Of a stretch of DNA of 64,000 nt, positions 29,125-37,666 are shown in pieces. Each line of letters opens with the position of its first letter. Positions within the stretch are counted from its first letter, which is position 1. Source of the DNA: Desertifilum tharense IPPAS B-1220 (GTDB taxonomy: Bacteria > Cyanobacteriota > Cyanobacteriia > Cyanobacteriales > Desertifilaceae). Where the stretch lies: assembly GCF_001746915.1 (NCBI RefSeq), contig NZ_MJGC01000042.1:1-64000 (forward strand). Reading direction: 5' to 3'. Position numbers and translations under genes: made by a program. The notes below the pieces were generated by a model. It was not told the origin of the DNA. It searched no databases and worked only from the letters and a program-made list of their open reading frames with translations.

Positions 29125-29289
29125 GGGGAATTGGGAGTTAGGGTAAGAAGAGGGAATTGGGAATTGGGAGTTAGGGAAGAAGAGGGAATTGGGAGTTAGG
29201 AGTTGGGGGAAGAAGAGGGAGTTGGGAATTGGGAGTTAGGAGTTGGGGGAAGAAGAGGGAGTTGGGAATTGGGAGTTAGGAGTTGGGGA
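29125..29289. repeat. Tandem repeat of a ~40-bp GT/A-rich unit
   Basis: A 40-base unit that begins AATTGGGAGTTAGGAGTTGG occurs twice without mismatch (29187-29226 and 29227-29266) and then partly a third time to 29286. Shorter variants of the same AATTGGGAGTTAGG phrase precede it from 29129. The unit is built from GGGA/GTTAGGA heptamer-like phrases, as in cyanobacterial short tandemly repeated repetitive (STRR) sequences. No coding potential was seen in it. Confidence 0.85.
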
Positions 29290-29418
29290 GATTCAAGGTA
29301 AAGTGGCTATTGCTCTAGATACAGACTGAGAACTCAGCACTTCCTTTCCACTCAGTACGCTGCTACACATCAAGAAGATCGCAACAGCACTCTTTCCCCC
29401 CACCCTCTTCTCTACTCA

Positions 29419-29444
29419 GAACTCGGAACTCGGAACTCGGAACT
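29419..29444. repeat. Heptanucleotide tandem repeat
   Basis: The heptamer GAACTCG occurs three times in a row (29419-29439), then a partial GAACT. This is typical of the heptameric STRR repeats of cyanobacteria. It lies 16 bases downstream of the 3' end of typA on the - strand side. The stretch 29290-29418 between the two repeats shows nothing else recognisable. Confidence 0.8.
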
Positions 29445-29459
29445 TACTCAGCACTCAAG

Positions 29460-31250
29460 TTAGCGTTTAACCAGTTTCTTCGCTAACTTCCGCAGGCGAA
29501 TGGACTGGGGAGTAACTTCCACTAACTCATCAGCGCCAATGTATTCTAAAGCCCGTTCTAGACTCATTTCTACAGGCGCTTGCAGTTGGACCAACTCATC
29601 GCCACCAGAGGCGCGATGGTTGGTGAGTTGCTTAGTTTTACAAACATTCAGGTCTAAGTCTTGCGGACGGTTGTGTTCGCCGACAATCATTCCCTTATAG
29701 ACGCGGGTTCCTGGAGTAATGAAGAATACGCCTCGGTCTTCGCCGTTCTTCATGGCGTAGAATGTGGCAACGCCTTCTTCAAAAGCGATAATGACGCCGT
29801 TGCGACGGGTTTCCACATCGCCACTCAGGGGACGATAGTCTAGGAAACTGTGGTTCATGATCCCTTCACCGCGAGTCAGGCGCATGAATTCACCCCGGAA
29901 GCCAATTAAACCGCGTGCGGGGATCACGAATTCTAACTGGGTACGGCCGTTACCGCCCATTTGCATATCCTGCATTTCGCCTTTACGCTGTCCGAGGCGT
30001 TCGATACAGCCACCAACAGCTTCTTCAGGAACGTCAAGCACGAGATATTCAAAGGGTTCGCAAGGCTGTCCGCTGACTTCGCGGTAGATGACTTGCGGCT
30101 GGGAGACTTGAAACTCGTAACCTTCGCGCCGCATGGTTTCAATTAAGATACCCAGGTGGAGTTCGCCGCGTCCAGAAACCAGGAATTTATCGGGGGAGTC
30201 GGTTTCTTCAATGCGAAGGGCGACGTTTGTTTCTAATTCTCGCATCAGGCGATCGCGCAATTGCCGCGAGGTGACGAAATCCCCTTCCTGTCCCGCAAAC
30301 GGCGAGTCATTCACCGAGAAGGTCATTTGTAAGGTAGGTTCGTCTACCTTAATTAAGGGTAAGGCTTGCGGGTTGTTGGGGTCGGTGATGGTTTCGCCAA
30401 TGTTCGCATCTGCAAACCCAGCGACGGCGACGAGGTTCCCGGCGGAAGATTCTTCTAAGTCAATGCGTTTGAGGCCTTCAAATCCCATGAGTTTGGTGAT
30501 TTTGCCTTTAACGATTTCCCCAGTTTCTTTAATTAAAGCCGCTTGCTGTCCGGCTTTCAGGGTACCGTTGTGAATTCTACCAATGACGATCCGACCGAGA
30601 TATTCCGAGTAGTCTAGGGTGGTGACTTGCAGTTGCAACGGTTTGGTGGCGTCGCCAACCGGAGGCGGAACGTGGTGTAAAATCGCCTCAAATAGCGGTT
30701 GCATATCGACGCCTTCATCTTCTAAGCCGTCTTTAGCGTATCCCGATAGGCCGGAGGCGAATAGGTAGGGGAAGTCACATTGATCTTCATCCGCACCCAG
30801 TTCTAAGAATAGGTCTAAGACTTTATCAATTGCGCCGTAAGGATCGGCTTGGGGTCGGTCAATTTTATTAACAACGACGATGGGACGCAACCCTTTTTCT
30901 AAGGCTTTTTTCAGCACAAAGCGGGTTTGAGGCATGGGCCCTTCGTTGGCGTCCACAATTAGGATACAGCCATCGACCATCCCCAAAACGCGTTCGACTT
31001 CTCCCCCAAAGTCGGCGTGACCGGGGGTATCGACGATGTTGATCAGGGTATCTTTATACTGAACGGCGGTATTTTTGGAGAGGATGGTAATCCCGCGTTC
31101 CCGTTCGAGGGCGTTGGAGTCCATAACGCAATCTGGTACGTCCTCTCCTTCGCGGAAGATGCCAGATTGTTTAAGCAAGGCGTCTACAAGTGTGGTCTTA
31201 CCATGATCGACGTGGGCAATGATGGCAACGTTGCGAATCGGAAGGGACAT
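29460..31250 (-). CDS. typA: Translational GTPase TypA/BipA
   Basis: Ribosome-binding translational GTPase of 596 residues, the usual length. The G domain has G1 AHVDHGKTTLVDA, the switch II region DTPGHADFGGEVERV and NKIDR for guanine recognition. EF-G-like domains II, III and V follow, then the TypA-specific C-terminal domain with RLTRGEGIMNHSFL and CKTKQLTNHRASG. It is linked to ribosome assembly and to stress and cold adaptation. It stands alone, with repeats downstream and its own upstream region of about 110 bases. Confidence 0.95.
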   Translation of the reverse strand: MSLPIRNVAIIAHVDHGKTTLVDALLKQSGIFREGEDVPDCVMDSNALERERGITILSKNTAVQYKDTLINIVDTPGHADFGGEVERVLGMVDGCILIVDANEGPMPQTRFVLKKALEKGLRPIVVVNKIDRPQADPYGAIDKVLDLFLELGADEDQCDFPYLFASGLSGYAKDGLEDEGVDMQPLFEAILHHVPPPVGDATKPLQLQVTTLDYSEYLGRIVIGRIHNGTLKAGQQAALIKETGEIVKGKITKLMGFEGLKRIDLEESSAGNLVAVAGFADANIGETITDPNNPQALPLIKVDEPTLQMTFSVNDSPFAGQEGDFVTSRQLRDRLMRELETNVALRIEETDSPDKFLVSGRGELHLGILIETMRREGYEFQVSQPQVIYREVSGQPCEPFEYLVLDVPEEAVGGCIERLGQRKGEMQDMQMGGNGRTQLEFVIPARGLIGFRGEFMRLTRGEGIMNHSFLDYRPLSGDVETRRNGVIIAFEEGVATFYAMKNGEDRGVFFITPGTRVYKGMIVGEHNRPQDLDLNVCKTKQLTNHRASGGDELVQLQAPVEMSLERALEYIGADELVEVTPQSIRLRKLAKKLVKR

Positions 31251-31364
31251 AGGATTGGTTTAAGACTCAGAAAGGGCGCGTAATATTTCTTTAACATCCC
31301 CAGTTTAGCAGCTTTGACAAGGGTGCGATCGCTCTGTTGTTGACTCAATCCTAGGGGGAAAAAA

Positions 31365-31853
31365 ATGACCGCATCTTCTCACTATCCGAGGTACGTCAGC
31401 GATCTAATGGCTCTTTATGACCATTCTCAGAGAAAGTTGCTCGGTTCAGGGGTATTCTATGACTTCCTTGAACCTGAAGTTGACTTAGAACAGGTTGCAC
31501 TCCGCCGTCAGCGCGAGTTTGTGGGGGATAAGCTTTATACTCCCAAGGAAGAGGACTGGCTGCGGGGATGGCATCTCCTCTATCGCCGTCCTCAAGGGCA
31601 AGCGGGCAATATTGTCAAGGAGTTTGAATCTGTCTATGATATTTGTGAAAAGATATGGGAAAAGTTTCTCAATCCTTTAGGACAGAACGATTCCAAAACA
31701 GCGCCTCAAGAATTGGCGATCGCCTTTAACAATCCAGAGGTCACAGACTTAAGAATTTATCAAATTCATGACCAGGATATCCTCAATGGACGCTTAATCA
31801 TTAGCCGCCGTTCCAATGGCGAGACAACCACTTTAATTTTTCTCTATGACTAG
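31365..31853 (+). CDS. Hypothetical protein, 162 residues
   Basis: Soluble, charged protein not recognised as a known family. It is rich in aromatic residues in its first half (HYPRYVSDLMALYDHSQ, DWLRGWHLLYRR) and ends with strand-like segments (LRIYQIHDQD, GRLIISRRS, TTLIFLYD). There is no signal peptide or membrane span. A GGGGGAAAA ribosome site stands just before the ATG. A HIP1-like GGCGATCGCC lies in frame. The next ORF begins right after the stop codon, so the two may be co-translated. Confidence 0.55.
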   Translation: MTASSHYPRYVSDLMALYDHSQRKLLGSGVFYDFLEPEVDLEQVALRRQREFVGDKLYTPKEEDWLRGWHLLYRRPQGQAGNIVKEFESVYDICEKIWEKFLNPLGQNDSKTAPQELAIAFNNPEVTDLRIYQIHDQDILNGRLIISRRSNGETTTLIFLYD

Positions 31854-32138
31854 ATGAACGATAAGCTGTCGATGGGGAAGATTGAGAAAAAAGCTAGAGA
31901 AAGCACTTGTTTTTATCCTAATCTCATATTCAGATTTGATAGCCCAATCTTACCTTTTGATGATTTGCCGACTACAGAACAACAGGCGATTCTCCTACGG
32001 AGACGCTTCGCGAACGCGGCAGAAATACTCAAGCGCGTTATCAATTTTGACGTTCCCCCTTTGACCGATGAGGATTTAGTCCTCAATGCAGAAGAACTAT
32101 TTTTAGCCTTAGATGAGCAAGAAGCCGATTATCAGTAG
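31854..32138 (+). CDS. Possible MazE/antitoxin-like ORF with repeat insertion
   Basis: Open frame of 94 residues that starts directly after the preceding stop. The last ~30 residues (PPLTDEDLVLNAEELFLALD, then a short acidic tail) resemble the C-terminal region of small cyanobacterial antitoxins encoded before PemK/MazF toxins. Residues of the QAILLRRRFANAAEIL stretch are encoded by a common cyanobacterial repeat (31991-32018), so the ORF looks chimeric. Its 3' end overlaps a decayed MazF-like frame by 26 bases. It may be a remnant rather than a working gene. Confidence 0.4.
   Translation: MNDKLSMGKIEKKARESTCFYPNLIFRFDSPILPFDDLPTTEQQAILLRRRFANAAEILKRVINFDVPPLTDEDLVLNAEELFLALDEQEADYQ
31991..32018. 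repeat. Interspersed cyanobacterial repeat inside a coding frame
   Basis: The sequence TCTCCTACGGAGA is an inverted repeat, followed by CGCTTCGCGAACG, a second inverted repeat. This double palindrome is widespread in cyanobacterial genomes from memory. It sits within the antitoxin-like ORF without breaking its frame. Confidence 0.6.
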
Positions 32139-32268
32139 TCCTAACCGGGGAGAAGTCTGGCTTGTCGATTGAAGTTACGCAGCCAAGGTTAAGCCCTGTC
32201 TTGTTCTGTTATCTGTTAGTTCAACCGAGTTAAAGGAGATTTACGAAGCCCAGTTTAGGAGCGCTTAA
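32113..32268 (+). pseudogene. Decayed PemK/MazF-family toxin
   Basis: An ATG-started frame reads SSPNRGEVWLVD, then an in-frame TGA at 32170, then SYAAKVKPCLVLL in the same frame. RGEVWLVDL...AKVRPCLVL is the signature start of PemK/MazF mRNA interferases. After about 50 codons the frame stops at 32266 and no further toxin domain is present, so the gene has both a nonsense codon and a 3' truncation. It overlaps the antitoxin-like ORF, the normal arrangement for such modules. Confidence 0.7.
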
Positions 32269-32540
32269 TATACCTCATCATGGCTGCCTATATCAACAAA
32301 TACCGCCCTTTCATCGTCGGTAAAATAAAGCACTACCCTCTCATCATACTCGACACTAAAACTCCATAAATCTTTTAACTTACCCGATAGTTTATGAGTC
32401 TTTAAAATCGGTTCAAAGGGATCTATAATGAACAACTCTAATTTTTGCCAAAACCTGACCTCCAAGTCTGGATTGCCTTTAATCTTCTTTTTAAAAGCGC
32501 GCTTAAAGGCAGAACTGAAACTCACTTCCATATTATTCAA
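32265..32540 (-). CDS. RelE/YafQ-type toxin
   Basis: Small basic toxin of 91 residues in the RelE/ParE superfamily. FSSAFKRAFKKKIKGNPDLE forms the helical start, and HKLSGKLKDLWSFSVEYDER and IGSHDEVY match the YafQ/RelE-type core with its C-terminal His. Members cleave mRNA on the ribosome. It overlaps the upstream antitoxin ORF by 8 bases. The gene appears intact. Its stop lies against the end of the decayed MazF frame on the other strand. Confidence 0.8.
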   Translation of the reverse strand: MNNMEVSFSSAFKRAFKKKIKGNPDLEVRFWQKLELFIIDPFEPILKTHKLSGKLKDLWSFSVEYDERVVLYFTDDERAVFVDIGSHDEVY

Positions 32541-32739
32541 GTAATTCTTTCAATCGGTTAATCTGTTTAGAAAATATTAGTTCTCCTTGCTTTTCTTCTT
32601 GCTTCGTTGATTGAAAATTTTCATAAATTTGGTCGCGAGACTCTTCACGAAGATACTGTTTTAACAACAGTGAAATTTCTCTTTTTTCATCTGTCGAAAG
32701 ACTCTTTATAACATCAACTACATCATTAAATTTCATCAT
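32533..32739 (-). CDS. Cognate antitoxin of the RelE-type module
   Basis: Acidic protein of 68 residues. The N-terminal MKFNDVVDVIKSLSTDEKRE and following helix are typical of small cyanobacterial antitoxins of RelE partners. The C-terminal half, rich in Gln, Glu and Lys, would wrap the toxin. It lies directly upstream of the toxin with an 8-base overlap. Two adjacent ATG codons are possible starts. Such antitoxins usually repress their own promoter; no clear operator was recognised upstream. Confidence 0.65.
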   Translation of the reverse strand: MMKFNDVVDVIKSLSTDEKREISLLLKQYLREESRDQIYENFQSTKQEEKQGELIFSKQINRLKELLE

Positions 32740-32816
32740 TAACTAAGCCTTATAATGCTGAACTGCCTTTAATAATATCCCATTGTGTTATAAACTAACC
32801 GACACCCCCAAAAAGC

Positions 32817-33033
32817 ACCCTTAGAAAGCTGTCTCCCGACTCAACCCGTCTTAATCCCTGCCATTTACTACAACTCACCACTGAGTGCGATCGCCACCTC
32901 AAAACCTTCAAACGCTGTAACCTCCTCCCCCACCGCGCTATCCTCCTCGGCGGCGAATTTCCACCCCGACCCAACCCACCCCAGAACTCATCGCCTTTTG
33001 CCAAAAACTGGCGGGGGTAATGGGGAATTCCTC
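32817..33033 (+). pseudogene. Possible frameshifted gene remnant
   Basis: One frame reads NPCHLLQLTTECDRHLKTFK and continues RCNLLPHRAILLGGEFPP. A second frame then reads TPELIAFCQKLAGVMG. Both look like protein sequence and together suggest a frameshifted fragment without a start. No family was recognised. The opposite-strand ORF here is Arg/Gly-rich and looks like a shadow. The rest of the 32740-33141 gap holds only the palindromic repeats listed separately. Confidence 0.25.
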
Positions 33034-33046
33034 TAGAGGAGATATA

Positions 33047-33110
33047 AGAAACCGGGTTTCTATCAACATCTCTGATTTGTAGGAGAAACTGTCGCAGAAA
33101 CCCGGTTTCT
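33047..33110. repeat. Pair of AGAAACCGGGTTTCT-type palindromes
   Basis: Two 15-base near-palindromes, AGAAACCGGGTTTCT (33047-33061) and AGAAACCCGGTTTCT (33096-33110), are reverse complements of each other and 34 bases apart. They could form a hairpin downstream of mnmE. This sequence is a frequent interspersed repeat in filamentous cyanobacteria. Confidence 0.8.
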
Positions 33111-33141
33111 AGCCGCTTAGAAATCCATTCGTGTTTAGCAA

Positions 33142-34533
33142 TTATTTTCCGATGCAGAAACGGCTGAAAACTCGGTCTAAGACGGACTCTGTGACTTCTT
33201 CGCCGAGAATTTCGCCGAGAGCTTGGGTGGCGGCGCGTAAGTCGATAGTCCAGAAGTCGAGGGGGAGTTGGTTGTTAATGGTTTCTTGGACTTGTTGTAA
33301 AGAAGCTTTGGCGCGGGTGATGGCGGCGGCTTGGCGCTGGTTGATGGCAATATCTAAATTAGCAGCTTGCAGGCGATCGCACTCAACCTGTTTTAAGATA
33401 GCTTGCTCTAACGCTTCGATGCCCTGCTGTTGGGCGGCGGCGGTGGTGACAAGTTGGGTAATCTGGGGAGGATAATCAAGTTGGGCGATCGCGCTTTCAT
33501 CCACCAAATCTTGCTTATTCACCACTAAAATTAAGGGACGATCGCACACCTGCTGATAAATTTGCTCATCTTCGGTTGTCCATCCCGCCGCCGCATCAAT
33601 GGTGAGTAGGACTAAATCGGCTTTTTGGGCGGCTTGGCGCGATCGCTCTACGCCAATTTGCTCTACCCTATCTTCAGTATCGCGAATTCCAGCCGTATCT
33701 AAAACTTGAATTGGGATACCTCCAACTACCAGTTGCGACTCCACCACGTCGCGAGTCGTACCCGGTAAATCGGTAACAATGGCGCGATCGCTTTGACTCC
33801 AGGCATTGAGTAAGCTAGACTTACCCACATTGGGACGCCCGACAATTGCCACTTTTAACCCGGTTCGCAATAACTCGCCCCGGTCGGCGGTTGCTAAGAT
33901 TTGCGTTAATTGGGTGGTAATTTGGGCGATCGCTTCTACAATTCCCGTAACATCCAACGGCGGTAAATCTTCCTCAAAGTCAATCCGCGCCTCAATTTCT
34001 GCCAAAATATCTAAACATTGGTGGCGAATTGTCCGAATGGGTTGTGCTAGCTTACCCTGTATTCCGGCTAAGGCGCTTTGTGCGGCTTGGGGAGACTTTG
34101 CGCCCACTAAGTCTGCAATTCCTTCGGCTTGGGTTAAGTCTAGGCGACCATTTAAAAACGCTCTTAAGGTAAATTCTCCCGGTTGCGCTAGCCTTGCGCC
34201 CGATTCTAAACATAATTGTAAGACTTGCTGCACGGCCATAATTCCCCCGTGACAGTGAAACTCCACTACATCTTCTCGCGTGTAGGAACGGGGGGCGAGC
34301 ATAATTAAGAGTAGGGCTTCATCCACCACCTGTTGCGTCTGGGGGTGGCGAATATAGCCGTAAAGGATGCGATGCGACTCCCAAGCTTGTTTTCCGGGGG
34401 TATGAAATAAGGTTTTAGCAATATCTAAGGCTTCGGAACCCGATACGCGCACAATTCCGACGCTACCCTGCTGGGGGATAATTGCAGTGGCGATCGCTGC
34501 AATCGTTCCCGATCCAATATAAGTTTCTACCAT
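33142..34533 (-). CDS. mnmE: tRNA modification GTPase MnmE
   Basis: tRNA-modifying GTPase (463 residues), which with MnmG installs the carboxymethylaminomethyl group at U34 of certain tRNAs. The N-terminal formyl-THF-binding domain begins [20 protein letters not shown]. The inserted G domain has [32 protein letters not shown] and NKQD. The C-terminus ends FSRFCIGK with the catalytic Cys. The ATG at 34533 (MVETYIGSG) fits the family; an upstream start at 34551 is unlikely. Confidence 0.95.
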   Translation of the reverse strand: MVETYIGSGTIAAIATAIIPQQGSVGIVRVSGSEALDIAKTLFHTPGKQAWESHRILYGYIRHPQTQQVVDEALLLIMLAPRSYTREDVVEFHCHGGIMAVQQVLQLCLESGARLAQPGEFTLRAFLNGRLDLTQAEGIADLVGAKSPQAAQSALAGIQGKLAQPIRTIRHQCLDILAEIEARIDFEEDLPPLDVTGIVEAIAQITTQLTQILATADRGELLRTGLKVAIVGRPNVGKSSLLNAWSQSDRAIVTDLPGTTRDVVESQLVVGGIPIQVLDTAGIRDTEDRVEQIGVERSRQAAQKADLVLLTIDAAAGWTTEDEQIYQQVCDRPLILVVNKQDLVDESAIAQLDYPPQITQLVTTAAAQQQGIEALEQAILKQVECDRLQAANLDIAINQRQAAAITRAKASLQQVQETINNQLPLDFWTIDLRAATQALGEILGEEVTESVLDRVFSRFCIGK

Positions 34534-34647
34534 TGCCCCTCCGTCTGCCAACCCCCGCTCAGGCTATAAAATTGCTTACCCTATTCTAAAAGAACTGACT
34601 CGCGCAGCACTGTCCTATACTTGAGGCTGATAGCTGAGAGTCTAACC

Positions 34648-35730
34648 ATGATTGATTTTGTTCCAGATATGTGGATGATTGAACTGGCTATCTGGATTGT
34701 TTTCTTTGCCAGTATCGGTGTTTTTTCATTCGTTGCAGGAAGTATTATCCCCTGGATGATTCGCCTGCTGATCGACCGATTTGTCTCTCAACAAGCAGGT
34801 GAAACCTATGGGGAGGTTATTCAACTCTACCAGGGATTGACCCGATTTGTGTTTGCGACTGCGATCGCAGAGGTTCTAATTTTCCTGTTTTTTAAAGGTC
34901 TCCGCAATTCCTGGGTTGAAATTATCCTGAGTCTCAGTTTAGCGATTTCTGCGAGTTGGCTTGCTTCTCAAATTTTTCGCCAAGTTTTTGATGTCTATTT
35001 GATTGATGTCGCGTTTAAGAGTGGTAGAAAGGTTAACAGCGAACTGCTACTCGTCGGTAAGTATGTTACTAATTTCAGTATTCTATTACTTGCGGTTATT
35101 TATTTTGCCCAAACTCACAAAATTAATATTTTTGGCTTAATTGCTAGCTTAGGTGTTGGCGGCTTGGCTGTTGCTTTTGCGGCTCAAAAAACAATTGAAC
35201 AATTTATTGGTGGAATTGTCCTATTTCTCGATCGCCCTTTTGTTGTTGATGATTATATTGGCTTGCCGGATGGTACATTTGGTAGAGTTGAATCGATTGG
35301 ACTGCGTTCAACCAAAATTCGGACTTCTGGCAAAGGAACTTTAATGATTATTCCCAATAATTCTCTAACACAAACCCATATTGAGAATTTTACAGGGGCT
35401 AAGAAAGTTATGTCTATTGTTTATCTCAATTTCCATCAGACTATTGTTTCTAACGAACGAGCGCTAATTCGGCAAATTATCTTAGAAAGTACCAGCGATA
35501 TTTTTGGTTTAGATTCCCGGAATACTGATGTCACGTTTCGGGAATTAGGCGGGCGCACTCAAGCTCAAATCACCTTTTTTATTTTAGGTTCTGGGGAGGT
35601 TTCTATGGACTTGCGCCGTCAGCTTCTCGATGTGGCTAGCCAAAACATCACATTCAAATTAAAAGAATATCAAATTGCTTTTGATATTGAAGAACCCACC
35701 ATTTATGTAGATGCGCCGATTACAATTTAG
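34648..35730 (+). CDS. MscS-type mechanosensitive channel, copy 1
   Basis: Inner-membrane channel protein of 360 residues. Several hydrophobic segments fill the first ~190 residues; the last, FGLIASLGVGGLAVAFAAQ, is the Gly/Ala-rich pore helix of MscS. The beta domain GYIVLFLDRPFVVDDYI-type region (VLFLDRPFVVDDYIGLPDG) follows, then RVESIGLRSTKIRT and an alpha/beta C-terminal domain. Members release solutes on hypo-osmotic shock. The ATG at 34648 is chosen over a TTG at 34621 for better spacing from TGAGAG. The paralogue starts 8 bases downstream. Confidence 0.85.
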   Translation: MIDFVPDMWMIELAIWIVFFASIGVFSFVAGSIIPWMIRLLIDRFVSQQAGETYGEVIQLYQGLTRFVFATAIAEVLIFLFFKGLRNSWVEIILSLSLAISASWLASQIFRQVFDVYLIDVAFKSGRKVNSELLLVGKYVTNFSILLLAVIYFAQTHKINIFGLIASLGVGGLAVAFAAQKTIEQFIGGIVLFLDRPFVVDDYIGLPDGTFGRVESIGLRSTKIRTSGKGTLMIIPNNSLTQTHIENFTGAKKVMSIVYLNFHQTIVSNERALIRQIILESTSDIFGLDSRNTDVTFRELGGRTQAQITFFILGSGEVSMDLRRQLLDVASQNITFKLKEYQIAFDIEEPTIYVDAPITI

Positions 35731-35738
35731 GATAAATT

Positions 35739-36842
35739 ATGGAGTGGTTTGAATTATTGAATGGGTGGTTAGTTAATGCGGCTATTAATCTTCATTTAAT
35801 TCGCATTGCCCGATTTTTATTTTTTGTTCTCATCTCCCTGATTTTAGGTCGATATACCTTAACTTTTATTCGGGCTATTATTAATCGCCTATTCCCTCCT
35901 CAAGTTGTTAAAGTTTGCGAGCAACTGTTTCAACCGTTGACTCAACCTATCCGGATTACAGGTACGCTTGTTTTAATTTCGCTGTCTTTAACTGGGTTGA
36001 GAGAATATCCCAGTCTCTATAATTTTCTCCGCTTTTTTAGCGACTTGGCGGTTACAATTAGCGTGGCTTGGTTGGCTTCGCGAATTTTGCGGCAAGTTTT
36101 ACGATTTTATGGTATTGAATTAATTGGTAAATTGGGGCGAGAAGTAGACGACCTCCTCTTGGTTGTGGAAACGATTGCTAATGTTATTATTGGTGCGATC
36201 GCAGTTTTGGCTTTTGCTCAAGGGCGCTTTGATTTAATTGGCTTGGTTGCTAGTTTAGGGATTGGGGGAATTGCGGTAGCTTTTGCCGCTCAAAAGATAT
36301 TAGAACAACTTTTAAGTACCATTGTTTTATATCTCGATCCTCCTTTTAAGCCCGGAGATTATATCCGTCTTTCTACTGGACAATTAGGGCGAGTAGAGTC
36401 TATTGGCATTCGTGCTACTAAAATTCGGACGCTAGCAAAAAGCACCTTAATTATTGTCCCCAATTCTACTTTAATTACTATGGAAATTGAGAATGTCACC
36501 AGTGCTAAAAAGGTGATGGTTTTGCTGTATCTTGATTTTTCTAAGATTTTAGAAGAACGGGAGCAAGCCTTAGTTCAACAGGCGATTAAAGAAAGCACTG
36601 ATGCTCTTTTTGGAATCGATCCCGGCAGTACCAATATTGTGTTAAATGAGAGTTCTCAGGGAAGTACGACTAGAGCTAGGGTGACATTTTTTATTCTCGG
36701 ATCGAATGAAAATTCGCTACAACTCCGCAAGCGCTTGCTGGAACTTGCCAACGAAAAAATTTCTAAAAAATTAAAAGAGTTCGGCATTGAGTTTATTGTT
36801 CAAGAGCCTAGCATCTACGTTGAATCGCCGGTTACAATCTAA
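35739..36842 (+). CDS. MscS-type mechanosensitive channel, copy 2
   Basis: Paralogue of the preceding gene, 367 residues. It has the same pore helix (LVASLGIGGIAVAFAAQK), beta domain (LYLDPPFKPGDYIRLSTGQ) and RVESIGIRATKIRT turn, and both proteins end in a very similar IYV-D/E-(A/S)P-ITI-type tail. The two share a transcript by spacing. Divergence in the N-terminal membrane part suggests different gating rather than a recent copy. A heteromeric channel is possible but unproven. Confidence 0.85.
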   Translation: MEWFELLNGWLVNAAINLHLIRIARFLFFVLISLILGRYTLTFIRAIINRLFPPQVVKVCEQLFQPLTQPIRITGTLVLISLSLTGLREYPSLYNFLRFFSDLAVTISVAWLASRILRQVLRFYGIELIGKLGREVDDLLLVVETIANVIIGAIAVLAFAQGRFDLIGLVASLGIGGIAVAFAAQKILEQLLSTIVLYLDPPFKPGDYIRLSTGQLGRVESIGIRATKIRTLAKSTLIIVPNSTLITMEIENVTSAKKVMVLLYLDFSKILEEREQALVQQAIKESTDALFGIDPGSTNIVLNESSQGSTTRARVTFFILGSNENSLQLRKRLLELANEKISKKLKEFGIEFIVQEPSIYVESPVTI

Positions 36843-37000
36843 ATTCAGCTAGAATTATTACCAGTTACACTAGTTAGAAGCGTTGAGCGACAAGGGGAAC
36901 AATCATCCTCCAGGGTAGCGTCTTCAGCGTAAGAAGTTGCTATTGTAAGTGAAATAGCTAAATTTCTAAGATAAAGATTGTTAATCTACCGAGGAGTTAA

Positions 37001-37636
37001 ATGAGCCGATTAATCGAAACTGAAAAATCAGCCATTGTCAGAACTCCCAAATCCAGGAGACATCAACGGCGTCGGTGGGAACGAGGATGGCAGGGGATGA
37101 GAATGGCAAACTGGCGACATTTGCTGCGTTATGGATATTTGCGCTTAATGACCCTAGAGGGAACGCCAGAAGCGATCGCGCGGGGTGTAAGCTGTGGGGT
37201 ATTCGCGGGGTTATTCCCCCTATTTGGCTTGCAAACCCTCATCGGTGTTGCTCTGGCAACGCTGCTGCGAGGCAATAAAATTGCGGCGGCGGCAGCTACT
37301 TGGATTAGCAACCCCTTGACATATTTGCCAATTTATGCACTAAACTTTCAGGTGGGAGCCTGGTTGCTAGGTACAACCGATGTATCTTTTACCCGCGACA
37401 ATTTGTTGGCCCCTCAGCAGCTCGTTCAGTTCGGCGGCGAGTTTTTAGAGACATTATTTCTAGGTTGCTTGGTGATGGGAATCTTGTGCGGCACTGCTAG
37501 CTATTTTCTCAGCTTGCGGCTGGTTCGTCAGTTTCGCCAGTGGCAGCAAAGCACAACTCGTAGAAATCATCCCTCTCAGGCTCGCGCTCTCAAAATGCGA
37601 TCGCCGATTAAACCGAATCGAACAACCCCTCAATAA
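37001..37636 (+). CDS. DUF2062 membrane protein
   Basis: Membrane protein of 211 residues. It has a basic N-terminus, then LMTLEGTPEAIARGVSCGVF, GLFPLFGLQTLIG and TWISNPLTYLPIYALNFQVG, which define DUF2062. Two to three membrane spans cover residues 60-180, and the C-terminal 35 residues are basic and probably disordered. No function is established. GAGGAGTT just before the ATG is a good ribosome site. Confidence 0.8.
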   Translation: MSRLIETEKSAIVRTPKSRRHQRRRWERGWQGMRMANWRHLLRYGYLRLMTLEGTPEAIARGVSCGVFAGLFPLFGLQTLIGVALATLLRGNKIAAAAATWISNPLTYLPIYALNFQVGAWLLGTTDVSFTRDNLLAPQQLVQFGGEFLETLFLGCLVMGILCGTASYFLSLRLVRQFRQWQQSTTRRNHPSQARALKMRSPIKPNRTTPQ

Positions 37637-37666
37637 CCGTAGTGTCTGATAACTCAATCGATAGAT

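Noticed and set aside
30133..30573. 146-codon + strand frame antisense to typA
   Set aside because: Shadow of the conserved TypA frame; composition rich in Ser/Arg/Pro with no family features.
32113..32268. Functional MazF/PemK toxin with recoded TGA
   Set aside because: The frame also ends after about 50 codons, well before the rest of the toxin fold, so recoding would not give a full protein.
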